From Tricholomella constricta (lineage: Eukaryota; Basidiomycota; Agaricomycetes; Agaricales; Lyophyllaceae): a stretch of 64,000 nucleotides of DNA. This document shows, piece after piece, positions 1-11,034 of this stretch. The notes beneath the pieces are model-generated. The model did not search any database, was not told the origin of the DNA, and worked only from the letters and a program-made list of their open reading frames with translations. Within the stretch, counting starts at the first letter, position 1, and the number at the start of each line of letters is the position of its first letter. Location of the stretch: positions 62,001-126,000 of the forward strand of contig JAACJP010000020.1 of the NCBI GenBank assembly GCA_013368375.1. Reading direction: 5' to 3'. The position numbers and the translations under genes are program-made.

Positions 1-59
1 AAACACTTAACATTTATCCCCGGAAACATTGATCAGAAACATCTTTCATGGACCGGGGG

Positions 60-300
60 AAACATCTGAGAAAAATCCTTTGTGTTACCAGAGAAACATG
101 TGAAAAAACATCCTTAGTGGTTCCCAGGAAACATCTGAGAAAAATCCTTTGTGTTACCAGAGAAACATGTGAAAGAACACCCTTTGTGGTTCCTAGGAAA
201 CATATGGGAAACATCTTTCATGTTTCTTGGCAAACAGTGAAAGAAAAACTCCTCATTTTTCCCACATAACACTTGGGAAACACCTGTCATGGTTCTGGAG
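60..300. repeat. 69-bp tandem repeat, AAACAT-rich
   Basis: Two near-identical 69-bp units run from 60 to 198, each opening AAACATCTGAGAAAAATCC, and a degenerate third follows. AAACAT/GAAACAT words continue with decreasing regularity to about 460. No convincing coding sequence is seen; the short open frames here are opened by the repeat. It may be subterminal sequence of the neighbouring KDZ territory, but no element end is visible. Confidence 0.75.
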
Positions 301-489
301 AAACAGTCAAAGAAAAATGATATATTTTTCCAAAGAAAAATCTGGGATCAATAAAACATTTTAATTAAGTGTTTCCTGAGAAAAATATTACCCGTTTCTT
401 ATCCATGTTTCTTTGGAAGTTGAAAAACATCTTTCCTTTCCATGTTTCCCACGGAAACATGGACCGCCGCCCGCAGTGACCCACCCGAC

Positions 490-684
490 ACCCGCACCCG
501 CACCCGCACCCGCACCCGCACCCGCACCCGCACCCGCACCCGCACCCGCACCCGCACCCGCACCCGCACCCGCACCCGCACCCGCACCCGCACCCGCATC
601 CGCACCCGCACCCGCACCCGCACCCGCACCCGCACCCGCACCCGCACCCGCACCCGCACCCGCACCCGCACCCGCACCCGCACC
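490..684 (+). repeat. (CACCCG)n hexanucleotide array
   Basis: About 32 copies of the hexamer CACCCG with one interruption near 598. In the gene frame it encodes a Pro-Ala dipeptide tract of about 65 residues. All frames stay open, giving Thr-Arg and, on the other strand, Gly-Ala or Val-Arg tracts; these are artefacts of the repeat. Confidence 0.95.
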
Positions 685-1151
685 GGTCCCACTCCCCCCA
701 GCGAAGAAGTCAACGCCTGCCTCCAAGCCGCATTTGACGGGTCCCCCCCCGACAGCGCAAAAGAACAAGGGACGGGCAAAAATACCCCCCCGGATCGAGG
801 TCTTGGTCCCTCCGCCTCCCACCAAGCAACTCCCTGCCCCGGAAGCTTCCCGGAAAAGAAAGGCCCCCACTGACCGCCCCCAGCCCCGCCCCACCAAGAA
901 GCCAAAGACGTTCGCTGATCTCGCTGCGGGGGAGGAATCGGTGCAGCCCACAGGGGACCCGTTTGCCCAGGACACGGAGATGATGGTGAGGGAGACGGGT
1001 CCGGGCAAAGAATACTGGGTCCCTTGTGAGCGCTGCAAGGAGAGGGGATTCCGGTGCGTCCGGCCGCTCTCTGGGCTGGTCTGCATGAATTGCCAGGTGG
1101 GGAAGGTGGGCTGTGAGTACTCGCTCTGGAAGATGGGCAAGACTCAGCCAG

Positions 1152-1607
1152 TGTTAGAGGACGTCCGGATGGGCGGAGGCGAGCGACGAGCTACAAGCCG
1201 GCGCGAGCCAAGAGAGTCCTGAATGCGGTCAAGTGAGCAATCAACAGTGCGAAACGTGAGGAGGGCGACGAGAGAGCAAGCTAAGAGTTGATCAATGTAT
1301 AAACCCGAAGATACTGTTATTGTTCAGGTTGGAGATATTCTATCTCCAACCCAGGCTTATATACTACATCGCCGAGCCAGTGACTAAGGCGGTATGTAAA
1401 GGCGCTGACTACGGATGAGTAACAATTGTCCAGCTGACTGATAGGAATCTAAGTAGCGGTGTCGGTGTGGGAGTAATGGCTACGAAAGGGGCGTAAGAAC
1501 AGTATGGCGGTCAGCAAGTATGTCTAAGGCGGGGGCCATGGGGGCCGATGACAGAGAACGAGAGACTAAGCGATAATAGGAGTGGGCGCACGGTGCAGCC
1601 CCTTACA
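1152..1607. mobile_element. Solo LTR with 5-bp target duplication
   Basis: A 456-bp block starts TGTTAGAGG and ends CCCCTTACA, giving canonical TG...CA ends. It is flanked by perfect GCCAG duplications at 1147-1151 and 1608-1612. It contains stops in the host gene frame, and its removal restores that frame exactly. There are no internal retroelement genes, so this is a solo LTR, probably from LTR-LTR recombination. A perfect 9-bp palindromic arm (TGGAGATA...TATCTCCA) lies near 1330-1347. The family could not be matched to other LTRs here beyond the TGT/ACA ends. Confidence 0.85.
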
Positions 1608-2982
1608 GCCAGGAGGTGGAAAGAAGAGCCGGGCAAAGAAGGACAAGGGGAAGGCAAAGGCCGTTGTGCCAGATGCACCCGGTAAGTTTCCTTCTCTATT
1701 ATGTGTTCCATTCAACAACTGAACCTCAACCAGTTGCTGGTCCTTCCCGGATCATCCGCCCTGCGCCATCTCAAGCCCGGCCTCCCATTCCTGCTGCCCC
1801 AGCCGGGCCCTCAGCTGCCCCAGCCGGGCCCTCAGCTGCCCCAGCCGGGCCCTCAGCTGCGCCGCCCGTGCCCTTCTCGGCTGCGCCCCCGGCTACGAAG
1901 ATCGATAAGGCGGCGCGTCGGGCTGCGGCATTGTCCCGCCCGGCAATGTCCCCCGAGGACCTGATGACACGCCTGGTGGCTCTGGAAACCGAGCAAAGAG
2001 AGCAGGCCCGCAACATCCGGGCCCTCTTTGAAAACCAGAAGGCGTTCCGGATGGGATTGGAGAAGTGTCGGGAGTGGGGTCAGAATGGAGAGGTCTCCTA
2101 TCGGAAATTGGGTCGGGCATTCCTCTGGAGCACCGGGTACGAATCGCTGGAGGCATGGGAGGAGGGCATCAGGAAGCGGGAGCGGGAACGCAAGGAATTC
2201 TGGGAGTCCCTCCAACCCCACGAGTGGGAGCCGGTACCCGAGGGAATGAACGCGATTGACTGGGAGAACTCGGAAATGTTTCTTGATTGGAACATGCCGG
2301 TCGATGACTCCAACATTGGTTCCCCGGTGCAGCAGAGTTCGCTCACTCCAACCCCCCCAGGCAGTGTCATGGATGCGCAATCGGCCTCGGGCAGCGTCGC
2401 GGACCCGGGATCGGTCTCGGGCAGCGTCACGGACCCGGAATCCGTCTCGGGCAGCCTCACCCCGACCCTGTTGGACTATGGTCATCCATCCCCACCACCT
2501 CGTCGCCCCAGCCACCCTTCCCAACGACCGAGGCCATTCCCGAAGCCACCACGGCAAACCCGGTCGACGGGGCACTTCCTGTTGCCCCTGCTACAGAAGA
2601 CAACGAGATGGAAGAAGATCATCCTGCGGCCACACCTGTCCTTTCGGACTTAATGGACGTCGATCTGCCAGCCAAGGGGTTTTCAGCACCAATCTCGTCC
2701 GGTGTTCCGCCCATCGAGGCAATTCGGACATCTGGATCCCCGGCCTCATCATCCATCGGGTCACCGGCCGTTGTCCCCGTACTCCAGCTTGTCCCTCCTA
2801 CCCCCCAGCAGTCAGAAGAGGCTCCCCGTGCAACACTTGCACCCCCCATGCTGCAGACGAGGTCAAGAAGCCGGAGCCGAAGCCCAGGCCCAGCTCCTGT
2901 GGTTGACGGGGAGGGAAAGCCGATGCACCGGACCCGGAGCACCACGCCCAACCCGACGGAGAAACCGGATTCCAAAGCCTGA

Positions 2983-3151
2983 GCGGGGGGCTATTTTTTT
3001 AAACGCATATATTTTTTGGACACCTCACCCTTGGACATACATTGCATTGGACCTCACATATAGTAGTATTTCACAAAATCATGTAAAAGTGTAAATACTG
3101 CTATATAATTGTGTACAGCTGAACTTTTACGGGATCTAAGTAATTATCCCG
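2983..3151. other. Intergenic, convergent 3' ends
   Basis: AT-rich sequence between the ends of two convergent genes. It contains a short T-run near 2994 and AATAAA-poor, terminator-like AT stretches. Nothing else recognisable. Confidence 0.5.
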
Positions 3152-5756
3152 TCATTTCCGCCGTTGCTTTGTCGGTGGCTTCCGTTCCTTGGCCTTCTGT
3201 GAGCGCGTACGAGGTGCAACATCCTTGACCGTGCTCCGGGTTGTTCTACGCTCGGGTGGATCAGGCTGGCCTTTGGCAGGCTTCTTTACTGGTCGGGTCA
3301 TGGGTAAAGTATCCCCTTGCCGTTTGCGACTGATACAGGTTGATTTCGGGGGCACGGGTTCAGATTCCGACCCGGACTCCGGCTCTAGTTGAGTATTACT
3401 CTGTCGTTTGCGACTGATACGGGTTGACTTGGGAGGCAGGGGTCGGATTCTGACCCAGACTCCGGCTCTGGTTGAGTATTACTCTGTGGTTTGCGACTGA
3501 TACGGGTTGATTTGGGGGGCACGGGTTCGGATTCCGACCCGGACTCCGGCTCTGGTTGAGTATTACTCTGTGGTTTGCGACTGATACGGGTTGATTTGGG
3601 GGGCACGGGTTCGGATTCCGACCCGGACTCCGGCTCTGGTTGAGCATTCCTTTTTGTTTTGCGACTGATACGGGTTGATTTGGGGGGCACGGGTTCAGAT
3701 TCCGACCCGGACTCCGGCTCTGGAGTTTTACTCTGCGGTTTGTGACTGATACAGGTTGATGTGGGGGGCTCGGATTCGGATTCTGCCCCGGACTCGGATC
3801 CTCCTTCAGGTTCCTGTTCAGACTGACACTCGGGTTGGAACTCCTGTTCGGGCTCGGGTTCGGGCCTTGGTACAGCCCTATGTTTCGGCCTTGGTTTGGG
3901 CCTGTGTTTGGGCCTGGTTGCAAGGCCGGGCTCAGGTGTCGGTGGCCTGGGTTCAGGCCTTAGTGCTGGCCCGGGTGGAGGCCTGGGTAAAGGCCTGGGT
4001 TCATGCCTGGGTGCCAGTCCGGGCTCGGGGTCAGGCCCGGGTTGAATATGTTCAGTGGATGGCAGCCGCTCTGGTAATTCTCCCATCACCAGACAATTTG
4101 CTAATGGATCTACTGGTTGTGGCCTGGGCACCTTCTTGGTATGCTTCCGTCGCGACTTCTTCTTTGCTGCATCCTCGGCTTGCCGTTCCTGGTCAATCCG
4201 TCGGCCGTAGTCAGCCGGAATTCGATTCTGATCCTTATCTTCAACATGAGACCATCGGAAGCTGTCTTCGTGTCCATATCTGGCGGCTCGTTCACGCCAG
4301 AATGCCAGCATATCACGCAGGGTATCAAGCCGCATGTTATGTGGATCCTTAAATTCAATCCCGACTGGAAGGTACTTAGCCGGGATGAACGACCGGGTGT
4401 CATCCGTGACTGCACCAAACGGAGTCTGAGTCCGTAGATATCCGGAGGCCAACTCTGCAAAGTGTGTATCAGATTGTTTCTTCTCGTATAATTGTGGAAA
4501 ACATACTGTAATGCTGGTTCAAAAAAGTCCGGACCACGGCCTCCAACTGTTTCTTGGTTTGCTCGATGACTTCCCCGGGAACCTCGGGTAGTATCGGAAA
4601 TCCGGAATCCGTGAGTCGGATTTGTAAATCCGGTCGTTGCTGTGTTGCTGTTGGCAGTACCTTGAAGGAGTGTGGGGCCATGGACTCCTTCAGTGACACT
4701 ACGTAGTCCATGAGCTTCCTCTTGATGTCGTGAACCTAGGCTTTGTATATGTCGCCAAATCGTGGACTGACCGCGCCCATATGTTCCGCAATTTGATCGT
4801 GACTGTGCATATAAATCATGGCCGGGCTTGTGGATCAAGAACAAACACTTACCACCGCAGAATAAACTTTCCGTCATCCCCAGTAAATACAACGAATGTC
4901 AAGGACAGCATTCCCATCTCCCGCCAACGTTGTAAGTCCACATCCCGAACCTTTTGAATACCACGTTTGGCTGCAATCCTAAGGAATGTATGAGTCTGAA
5001 GTCATTTGAGCGGAATCGTGGACCGGATCCGCAACCGGGTCCATACCCGCCCCCAGAACGGGTCCGGGCTCGGGTTCAGCCTCAGGTTGCAAGGGAAGCG
5101 GTCTCGACGTACTGACATTGCTCCTCAGATGGAAGGCCTTGCACACTCCACTCCCTTGCCTGAGCCTCAAGGCGGGCACGCTGGTCAGCAGTCAATGCCT
5201 TCATAACTTGAGCAACTGCTTTGTTGTACTGCTGGAAGGGTTGGCCATTCTCCATGTCAAGGAGAATGTTTTCCAACTCCTGATTGATCTCATCGCTCAT
5301 TGTACGTTGTACAACATCCCGCAATGTTACCCGGATGGTTCCGCCACATTTGGTGCCCTTCACGTACGGACGCCAACTGTTTGTAATGTATTGGCCCAAC
5401 TTCTATTTCTGATGTCAGGCAATTTGCTTCAGGTGTTTATGTTATCCGGGACTCACCCGAACTTCTTGTTTAGATTGAGCTGCATTATGTGTTATGCCCT
5501 TACCCTGCCGATAATTGAACAGAGCTGGAAGTATTTTGGTCCTCATAATGGTGGCCCTCCCTTCACGAGTCGTCTGTTGTCGGTATTCATGACGATACCT
5601 GTTCAACAACTTCCGCTCGTGTTCTGGGTAAGCCGGCCCGTTCTTCGTTTTCTCCGCTATCGGCAGAAGACCGGCCGGATCCAGTTGCACTCCATCCGGC
5701 TCAGGCTGCTGTACCGTCAGGGCATGCGGGTGGCCGGTTCCTCCTTGATCAGACAT
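3152..5756 (-). CDS. Unknown KDZ-associated protein with 28-residue acidic repeats
   Basis: Minus-strand multi-exon gene of unknown function. Exon 1 (5756-5457) encodes a Gln/Pro-rich N-terminus and a basic region ending QSKQEV. An intron at 5403-5456 (GTGAGT...ATAG) joins exon 2 (KLGQYITNSW...), which runs to about 5082 and includes LTADQRARLEAQAREWSVQG. A further exon near 4990-4840 (RDVDLQRWREMGMLSLTF) ends at a GTAAGT donor, followed by the frames at 4711-4469 and 4452-3385. The C-terminal part is Pro/Arg-rich and then has about five copies of an 84-bp (28-residue) repeat with core ESGSESEPVPPKSTRISRK. The last repeat copy, near 3448, lacks one base relative to its siblings, so the frame closes at 3385, while the sister frame continues with a basic tail to 3152. 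The gene is therefore frameshifted or has an altered tail. It shares a 5' intergenic region with the KDZ transposase. No catalytic domain recognised. Confidence 0.6.
3388..3760 (-). repeat. 84-bp coding minisatellite
   Basis: Four to five tandem units of 84 bp, divisible by three, encode an acidic Ser-Glu-Pro block followed by a basic STRISRKPQSNTQ block. The adjacent units at about 3480-3650 are almost identical, implying recent expansion. Confidence 0.9.
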
Positions 5757-6023
5757 GGGACGATGCAGGATGTGCTGGCATGAATAAAAGAAAGGGCCCT
5801 TCTGCCGCGGAACATTCCGTCCAATATGAACTCATTGAGTGGACCCGTGATCCGGCATAAGGCCGGATCCACGTCTACATTTGGTATTAAATTTCTAAAT
5901 TAGGCTACACATGCATCAGCAGCGCAACCCGCCGCATGCCTTCACGCAGTGCACCATGCGGTGAATGTCAATAATAAGAGTCACCAGGGCTTCCCTCCAT
6001 TGTGTTTTCTTCCCTCCACTACA
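5757..6023. promoter_or_regulatory. Shared divergent promoter region
   Basis: A 267-bp gap between the start of the minus-strand acidic-repeat gene and the first good KDZ ATG. It holds several CCGGAT/ATCCGG words near 5845-5870, and a pyrimidine-rich stretch before the ATG at 6024. Bidirectional promoter activity is inferred from geometry only. Confidence 0.4.
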
Positions 6024-9000
6024 ATGCGCAGAAGTAAGAAAAGAAGACTCGATGTCGATGAATTCCATGAGGATGACAACTTTGATGTTGTGGAGGAGGT
6101 CATCGAAGACCGAACCACTCGAAGCGGCCAACAAATTCAGACAACCCAGGTTCCTTTCCGATGGATGACACCCGAGCCCGTTCCAGACACATTCCCAGTC
6201 AGTGACGCTGTAGAAGTCACTGACCTTCTCAATAACGACAGTGCACATGGCACGGCTCCAATTATTGATGGTCAAGACTATCCAGATGATTCGGTTGATC
6301 AGGTCAATGCCACCAGGCAACGTAAAGTATGTGACAAGTACGGCCCTCTCTCCATGGGACTTAATTATTCCACTCAGAGGCAGCATGACTACATCATGGA
6401 ATTTGTTAACCATGCACCACAACTATTGCAAGGACTGTTAGCCCGGGAAGCTAAAAGTCCAGTAACACCCTGTCCAATGTGCCCCGATGACTTCAGAGGT
6501 GAATGGCGCTGCCTTGATTGCATTGCGCCGAGGTTGCTATGCCGTGGCTGTATGCGCCGGAGCCATTCCGATAATCCATTGCACCGGATTGAGCATTGGA
6601 CAGGTACTTTCTTCCGTCGGGCCAGTCTTTGGGAGGTCGGCGCATACATTCTTGTCCCACATTGTTCCAGTGAGCCATTGTGTTCAAGCCTCTTGTTTCA
6701 ACGGCAGCAATTAGATTGGCACGAGGAAGAAAAGGACAAGGATCGTGGCAAACCAGTGGCAGTAGAGGAATCCGAGGCTAACACCCCAAGTCCATTCCAA
6801 TCCGATGGCCTTCCATCTAATGGCCTCTCCCCACCCGGATCCGTTCTGGATCCCTTGCATGCGACCGGACTCTCCTTCCGGGTTACCGACATCCTTGACG
6901 AGGACGATGGCGACACCGGAGACTTCTATGGCGCGGAACCCGATGACGATGGCCGTGCAAATGAAGCCGCAGAAGAAGCCGTCCTAGAACCCATAGATCT
7001 TGCACTACCACGGCATGACGGGATGAACAACAGTTATGTCCGTGTGGTACACCTCAATGGTGTTCACTACATCTCCTTGGTGTATTGTAAATGTACGCCA
7101 GGCTCTACTCCCATGGATTTAATCCATTCCCGGCTTGTTCCAACAAGCTTTGACCGGTATCGGACTCTCTTTACGACGGCGGTACTGGATGACTATCGGC
7201 TTGCCAACCTGGAATGCAAAGCATCAGCCTTTCAGTATTGGCAGAAGCTGGGACACGTAACTTCGCTCACTGGCAACTCGGCGGACGTCGACAACTTCTA
7301 CCGGGAATTGCGACGGCTTTCCCGATGCTGGCGATGGTTGAAAAAAATCAAATGGGCCGGATACGGGCATGGGAAAACGGACCCCATGAATCCGGCCCCG
7401 GGAGAGCTTGCTATTTTCTGTCCTACCTGTCCGCAACCTGATGTGAATCTCCCTCCGGACTGGGCCTCCGATCCAAACAAGTAAGCCTTCCACTGCTTCC
7501 ATGACCGTTTGTTTGAACTTGCCTCTCAGGAAAGTGTATATGCGGAACTTTGTGGCCGACGGGAATTTCAAGGCCGACCATGTGCGCCACAAGAGTCCGG
7601 CGCCAGACGTCTGGTTGTCAGAGGGTGGTGGCATGATGGCAAAGGATGCGGATTATAAGGAGTTTTTGGTGCATGCGGTGGAAAAGCCGACCGTGAGTTC
7701 ATCTGTCTACTATTCCCGAAGTGTCGATACTGGAATCCGTGCTGGAATTTATTCCGGACTCCGGGTGTGAATCCAAACCCTGAATCCGGAACCCAGATTG
7801 CACCGGAAGGCTTTGCGCATCATCGTTTGTTCCTGCTACTCATTCACAGAAATAGAAGGCGCCCTGCGAGAACCAATTTCGGGCCGTAGAGCAAGTGTTG
7901 CTCACCTCAAAGGCATGCGATGTCACCGGAATTGTTGCGATTGCCTGTGCCCGCCACGGGTGCTTTGCCCCGAACAGTCTGACAAACATGGATGCCGGTG
8001 AAAAGCAAGCCGTGACCGACTGGGCATTCCTTCAGGCATTGAAAACCACCAATATGGGGCCCATTCTGCTTGTCCTCTTCATTTACGATATTGTCTGCCA
8101 GTACATCATTCACCTCATGGCCCGGATTGGAGACAAGCTACCACCCGGGTTGCTAATTGAACGTGCTATAGGTCTCATGCACGTCCACGGACACAAGGAT
8201 GCGTGTTTTTTCCGCTATGCTTCATCCTTCATTCCCGGGGCCGCAATTGTGGCCGGGGAGATACTGGAAAGCTTATGGTCGCTTTTGAACACGGTATCCC
8301 CGATGACCCGGACAGCAACATTAGCCCACCGGGCGGAAATATTGGATGACCACATGAATGATTCCAACTGGAAAAAGCTCCTGGACATGCGTGAGTGACC
8401 TTGTCCTGATTCCGCACAACCCGGATTCATTTAACCCGGCTGAATCCGGATTGTCCTAGCGGCCGCCCTGTGCAAACGCTTCACCCGAGCCACTGAAATG
8501 CGGAATGCGACGGAAACATATTACAACGAATTGGTCGGCACCATGGATCCGGCTGCCGTAGTGGTATGGGAGGCTGAAATCAAGGCTGCAGAGGATTGCC
8601 GGCTTGACGACATCACAGCAATGGACGTCCTCCGGGCCCGGACGACGGAAGTGACTGTCGGACAACGATCTACACGTTCACACAACATCTCAACGGTGGA
8701 TGAAGAATGGATTCAGCTCGCGTTGGATTTGGAAATCTCCCAGTAAGTGTATATGATGCCCCGTAGTGAAAGCACTGAATCTATTGTGTTGAAGGATCGA
8801 CATCCAGGACCGGGTCAAGCGGCTTTCCACGGATCCTCGGCCGGAGGACCGGAAATCCATCGAGGTTGACAGAGGCACCCTGAATGGGCAGTTACTCGTG
8901 CTTACCACTCTGCAGTCGCGTGCCGGCTACACTGCGCATGCCGCCGTAGACACCCTTGATCCACTAGACGTGGGAGCCTTTGACAACCTTGACAATCCGG

Positions 9001-9816
9001 ACGAGGCCCCGAACCCAGTTTCACGGAATGACATCCCAGAAACACCGGCTTATCCCAATGTTCTGCCCGAACGGATTACCATTCCATTGCCGTCCTCTAC
9101 CCGGGACACAGAATCACCTGCGGCTAAACTTGAGCTTGTACTCCGCATATCGCAGGCTGAGGAACTTCTCAATACCCTGAGGGAGCTCATCGCTGAGAAG
9201 TCATTCTTGTATTCGCAAGTGCTCCGGGTTGCGCCACGGAAAGTGGTCCGGACCCGGGTTCGTGGGACTTTGGCAATCACGAACAACAAAATCGCTGCGC
9301 TCGGCCGCTCGTACCGGAGATGTCGGGCTGCTTTGGTGGCCCTTGGTGCCGACCGGGAAGTCTTGCAAATGTACAAGGTCTTGGAGCCGCGGGATCTGCA
9401 CAGTAGTACAGCAATCCGGGATCCGAATCTTGCTGGTGCATCAACCCAACGTCTCTCATGGATCTGGCGGGTCAATGACCTTCCCGCAGATAATCCACGG
9501 GCAGTTGTCGAGTGTATGTATTTTGTTATCCCGACTACATGTTTCTGAAATTCTACTCAGTCAACCGGGTACACTTTTTGCGAGCGCGTGCACAACGGCA
9601 GCGGTGGCGGGAAGAATTCCAACTGCTGGGATACAGATGAATTGGACAGTCAGATACCTTCACCATCAGTCAAACATCTGGAAGGAGCGTGGAATGAGAC
9701 CAGAAACCGGGCCCGCGGCCTACGCAGCACGGAAAGTCGCTGCCTATGAGCTCCTGGCTGCAAGGGCGGAGCAAGTCTTTCTGAAAGTCAACCCTACATA
9801 TGTTTCCCTTCAATGA
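6024..9816 (+). CDS. KDZ-superfamily transposase, CxC2 type (frameshifted C-terminus)
   Basis: Cut-and-paste DNA transposase of the Kyakuja-Dileera-Zisupton superfamily. Exons deduced: 6024-7480, 7530-7692, 7856-8390, 8460-8742, 8795-9513 and 9561-9816, with GT-AG introns of 45-163 nt and consistent phases. The start at 6024 (MRRSKKRRL) is preferred to the in-frame ATG at 5949 for its basic N-terminus and ACA ATG context. Exon 1 carries the cysteine cluster typical of KDZ CxC2 proteins (CPMC, CLDC, CRGC, then HRIEHW). Later motifs are FVADGNFKADHV, ACARHGCF, YDIVCQYI, HVHGHKDACFFRY and GEILESLWSLLN, the core KDZ signature, then IDIQDRVKRL and LSWIWRV. In exon 6 the frame ends at 9637-9639 while the family C-terminus (MNWTVRYL...) continues in another phase to 9816, so a one-base frameshift near 9636 is likely. 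Otherwise the protein is full length, about 1135 residues. Confidence 0.9.
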
Positions 9817-9941
9817 TAGTCATATACATGTGTTTCCATTCAATGATAGTCCTATATATTTCAAGGCCACAATCCTGTGGTTGTCTGACAATAAATTGTG
9901 CACGGGAATGTCCACCGGATCGGTGTCAGATCCGGTTCATC
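9817..9941. other. Short spacer with duplicated 25-bp word
   Basis: The word TTTCC(C/A)TTCAATGATAGTC occurs twice at about 9800-9855, followed by AT-rich sequence. It is probably transposase 3' UTR. The frame is open from 9813, but the preferred start of the next gene is the ATG at 9942. Confidence 0.4.
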
Positions 9942-10461
9942 ATGGATGTGGTCATTGTTTGGCCACACAAACATGACCATGTCACAGCTGTCACACACAA
10001 TCTACTCTTGCGCAATCTCTATCAAATAGCACTCATGGCCGGCCTGTACCCGACGACCCCCCTTGACTTGCAGCTCGGTGAACATTCTATGAATGCGAGA
10101 TTTACACAGGAGGTCATCTACTACATGGAGTCTCGTCTTCGGTGTGCCTTTGGAAGCCTGCTCAGTACTCCGGATCTAAGTAAAGATCAGACAACTCTCG
10201 CGGTGGAGAACATCTCGGCCGAATTGGTAAGCCTTTCCGTGATCCGTGTCGACTTGCACCAACTTCTTATCCAGGACCTTGCGTTGTCACACATTGGTGC
10301 AGCCGCGGTGCTCACTCATGCTTGTGACATTCCTCCTCTCATCACAATCCTGTCGAAAGACCTTTTTTACCGTCCGCAATGGACCAAGCATCGGCTCTTG
10401 TCCCCGGAAATCCGTGCGGTGCTCGGCATGGGGTTGCCAACCGGTCATCCATCCGGCCGGG
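9942..10461 (+). pseudogene. Unknown KDZ-linked gene, 5' part (split by LINE)
   Basis: This 5' part opens with MDVVIVWPHKHDHV and runs in frame to the LINE insertion at 10461, where a poly-T tract interrupts it. It contains hydrophobic helical stretches (LRNLYQIALMAGLY, HIGAAAVLTHACDIPPLI) but no recognised domain. The reading phase at the duplicated target ATCCGGCCGGG is the same on both sides of the LINE, so before the insertion it was continuous with 27187-28838, giving a protein of about 720 residues. It follows the transposase in the same direction and may be cargo of the same element. An upstream intron cannot be excluded. Confidence 0.55.
10451..10461. repeat. LINE target-site duplication, left copy
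   Basis: ATCCGGCCGGG, identical to 27176-27186. It abuts the poly-T tract that marks the LINE poly(A) tail. The next two T residues may also belong to the duplication (13 bp). Confidence 0.93.
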
Positions 10462-10484
10462 TTTTTTTTTTTTTTTTTTTTTTT

Positions 10485-10842
10485 GGCATCCATATTATTA
10501 TCGACCTGCGGGCTTCGCCCATGTCGGTCGTTACGAACTAGTACACTATAAAAGGGGGGAGCCCCCTGCTCCCCCGTTCCTGCACCTGCTGGGACTACGA
10601 GTGATCGCGCCGACGGGCCAAACTCGACGCCCCCCGGCGGCCCGAGGCCTCTACGAGACCTCGTTTTAACCGTCTGCCCTGACGTGTGAGGTGTACTGCG
10701 CCTATCCTCCGTTTTATCTTAAGTTCGTGTGTGTGTTCGACAGTGTGCTCGGCCCCCGGGGGGGTCATGCACGGATAGGCAAACCGCGAATGCGGTAGCT
10801 GCAGGAGAGAAGATGTAAGTATAAATCCCTGGGCAACCATGT
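10485..10842 (-). other. LINE 3' UTR, distal part
   Basis: Sequence between the LINE poly(A) tail and the gypsy-1 insertion point. It continues directly into 21149-21229 once gypsy-1 and one CATGT copy are removed. It is GC-rich, with a GGGGGAGCCCCCTGCTCCCCC hairpin-like block near 10553-10575. No coding potential recognised. Confidence 0.8.
10838..10842. repeat. Gypsy-1 target-site duplication
   Basis: CATGT immediately before the 5' LTR, repeated at 21144-21148 directly after the 3' LTR. The two flanks join into the LINE 3' UTR. Confidence 0.95.
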
Positions 10843-11034
10843 TGTAACGGGCGTTACCGAATATGGTAGCGATCGTTGTTTGTCTTTGTTTATTTCTAAA
10901 GGTGCTGGCCATATATAGCCAGCACCTCTGTATTATATAATCTTTAGACTTATACATACCTACATCTACACACAATCCAATCAGTGGTCGTGTTTAGTTT
11001 GGTGTGAACTCCTAAGTCTATCCACACCCTTACA
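10843..11034 (+). repeat. Gypsy-1 5' LTR
   Basis: 192 bp, TGTAACGGGCG...CCCTTACA. It contains a near-palindrome GCTGGCCATATATAGCCAGC (10902-10921) and a TATATAAT box near 10933, the probable promoter. It is identical to 20954-21143 except for a GT present here after CACCTCT. Confidence 0.97.

Larger units (their letters stand above)
413..2982 (+). pseudogene. Pro/Ala-rich Cys-cluster protein gene, split by a solo LTR
   Basis: Function unknown. The frame opens at 413, though this ATG lies in AAACAT repeats so the start is uncertain. It runs through the Pro-Ala array and a basic, proline-rich stretch, then reaches a cysteine cluster near residues 205-240 (CERCKERGFRCV, then CMNCQVGKVGC) resembling a fungal Zn-binding cluster. 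A solo LTR (1152-1607) interrupts it at 1151. With the LTR and one target-duplication copy removed the frame continues as GGGKKSRAKKDKGK to 1680, then crosses a clean intron (1681-1733, GTAAG...CCAG). The next part has a PAGPSA repeat and a charged Trp-rich region (near 1960-2300). Around 2460-2510 the reading frame changes, so there is an indel or unseen intron, and the likely C-terminus is the serine/proline-rich frame ending at 2982. Its position next to a KDZ transposase suggests transposon cargo, but this is inference. Confidence 0.6.

Noticed and set aside
388..1140. Long minus-strand Gly-Ala and Val-Arg open frames
   Set aside because: They are produced by the CACCCG hexamer array, which is stop-free in several frames; the plus-strand Pro-Ala frame joins a plausible cysteine cluster.
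10485..10842. SINE next to the poly-T tract
   Set aside because: The block is explained as the 3' UTR of the LINE: it joins 21149-21229 exactly when gypsy-1 is removed, and no A/B-box pair is convincing.
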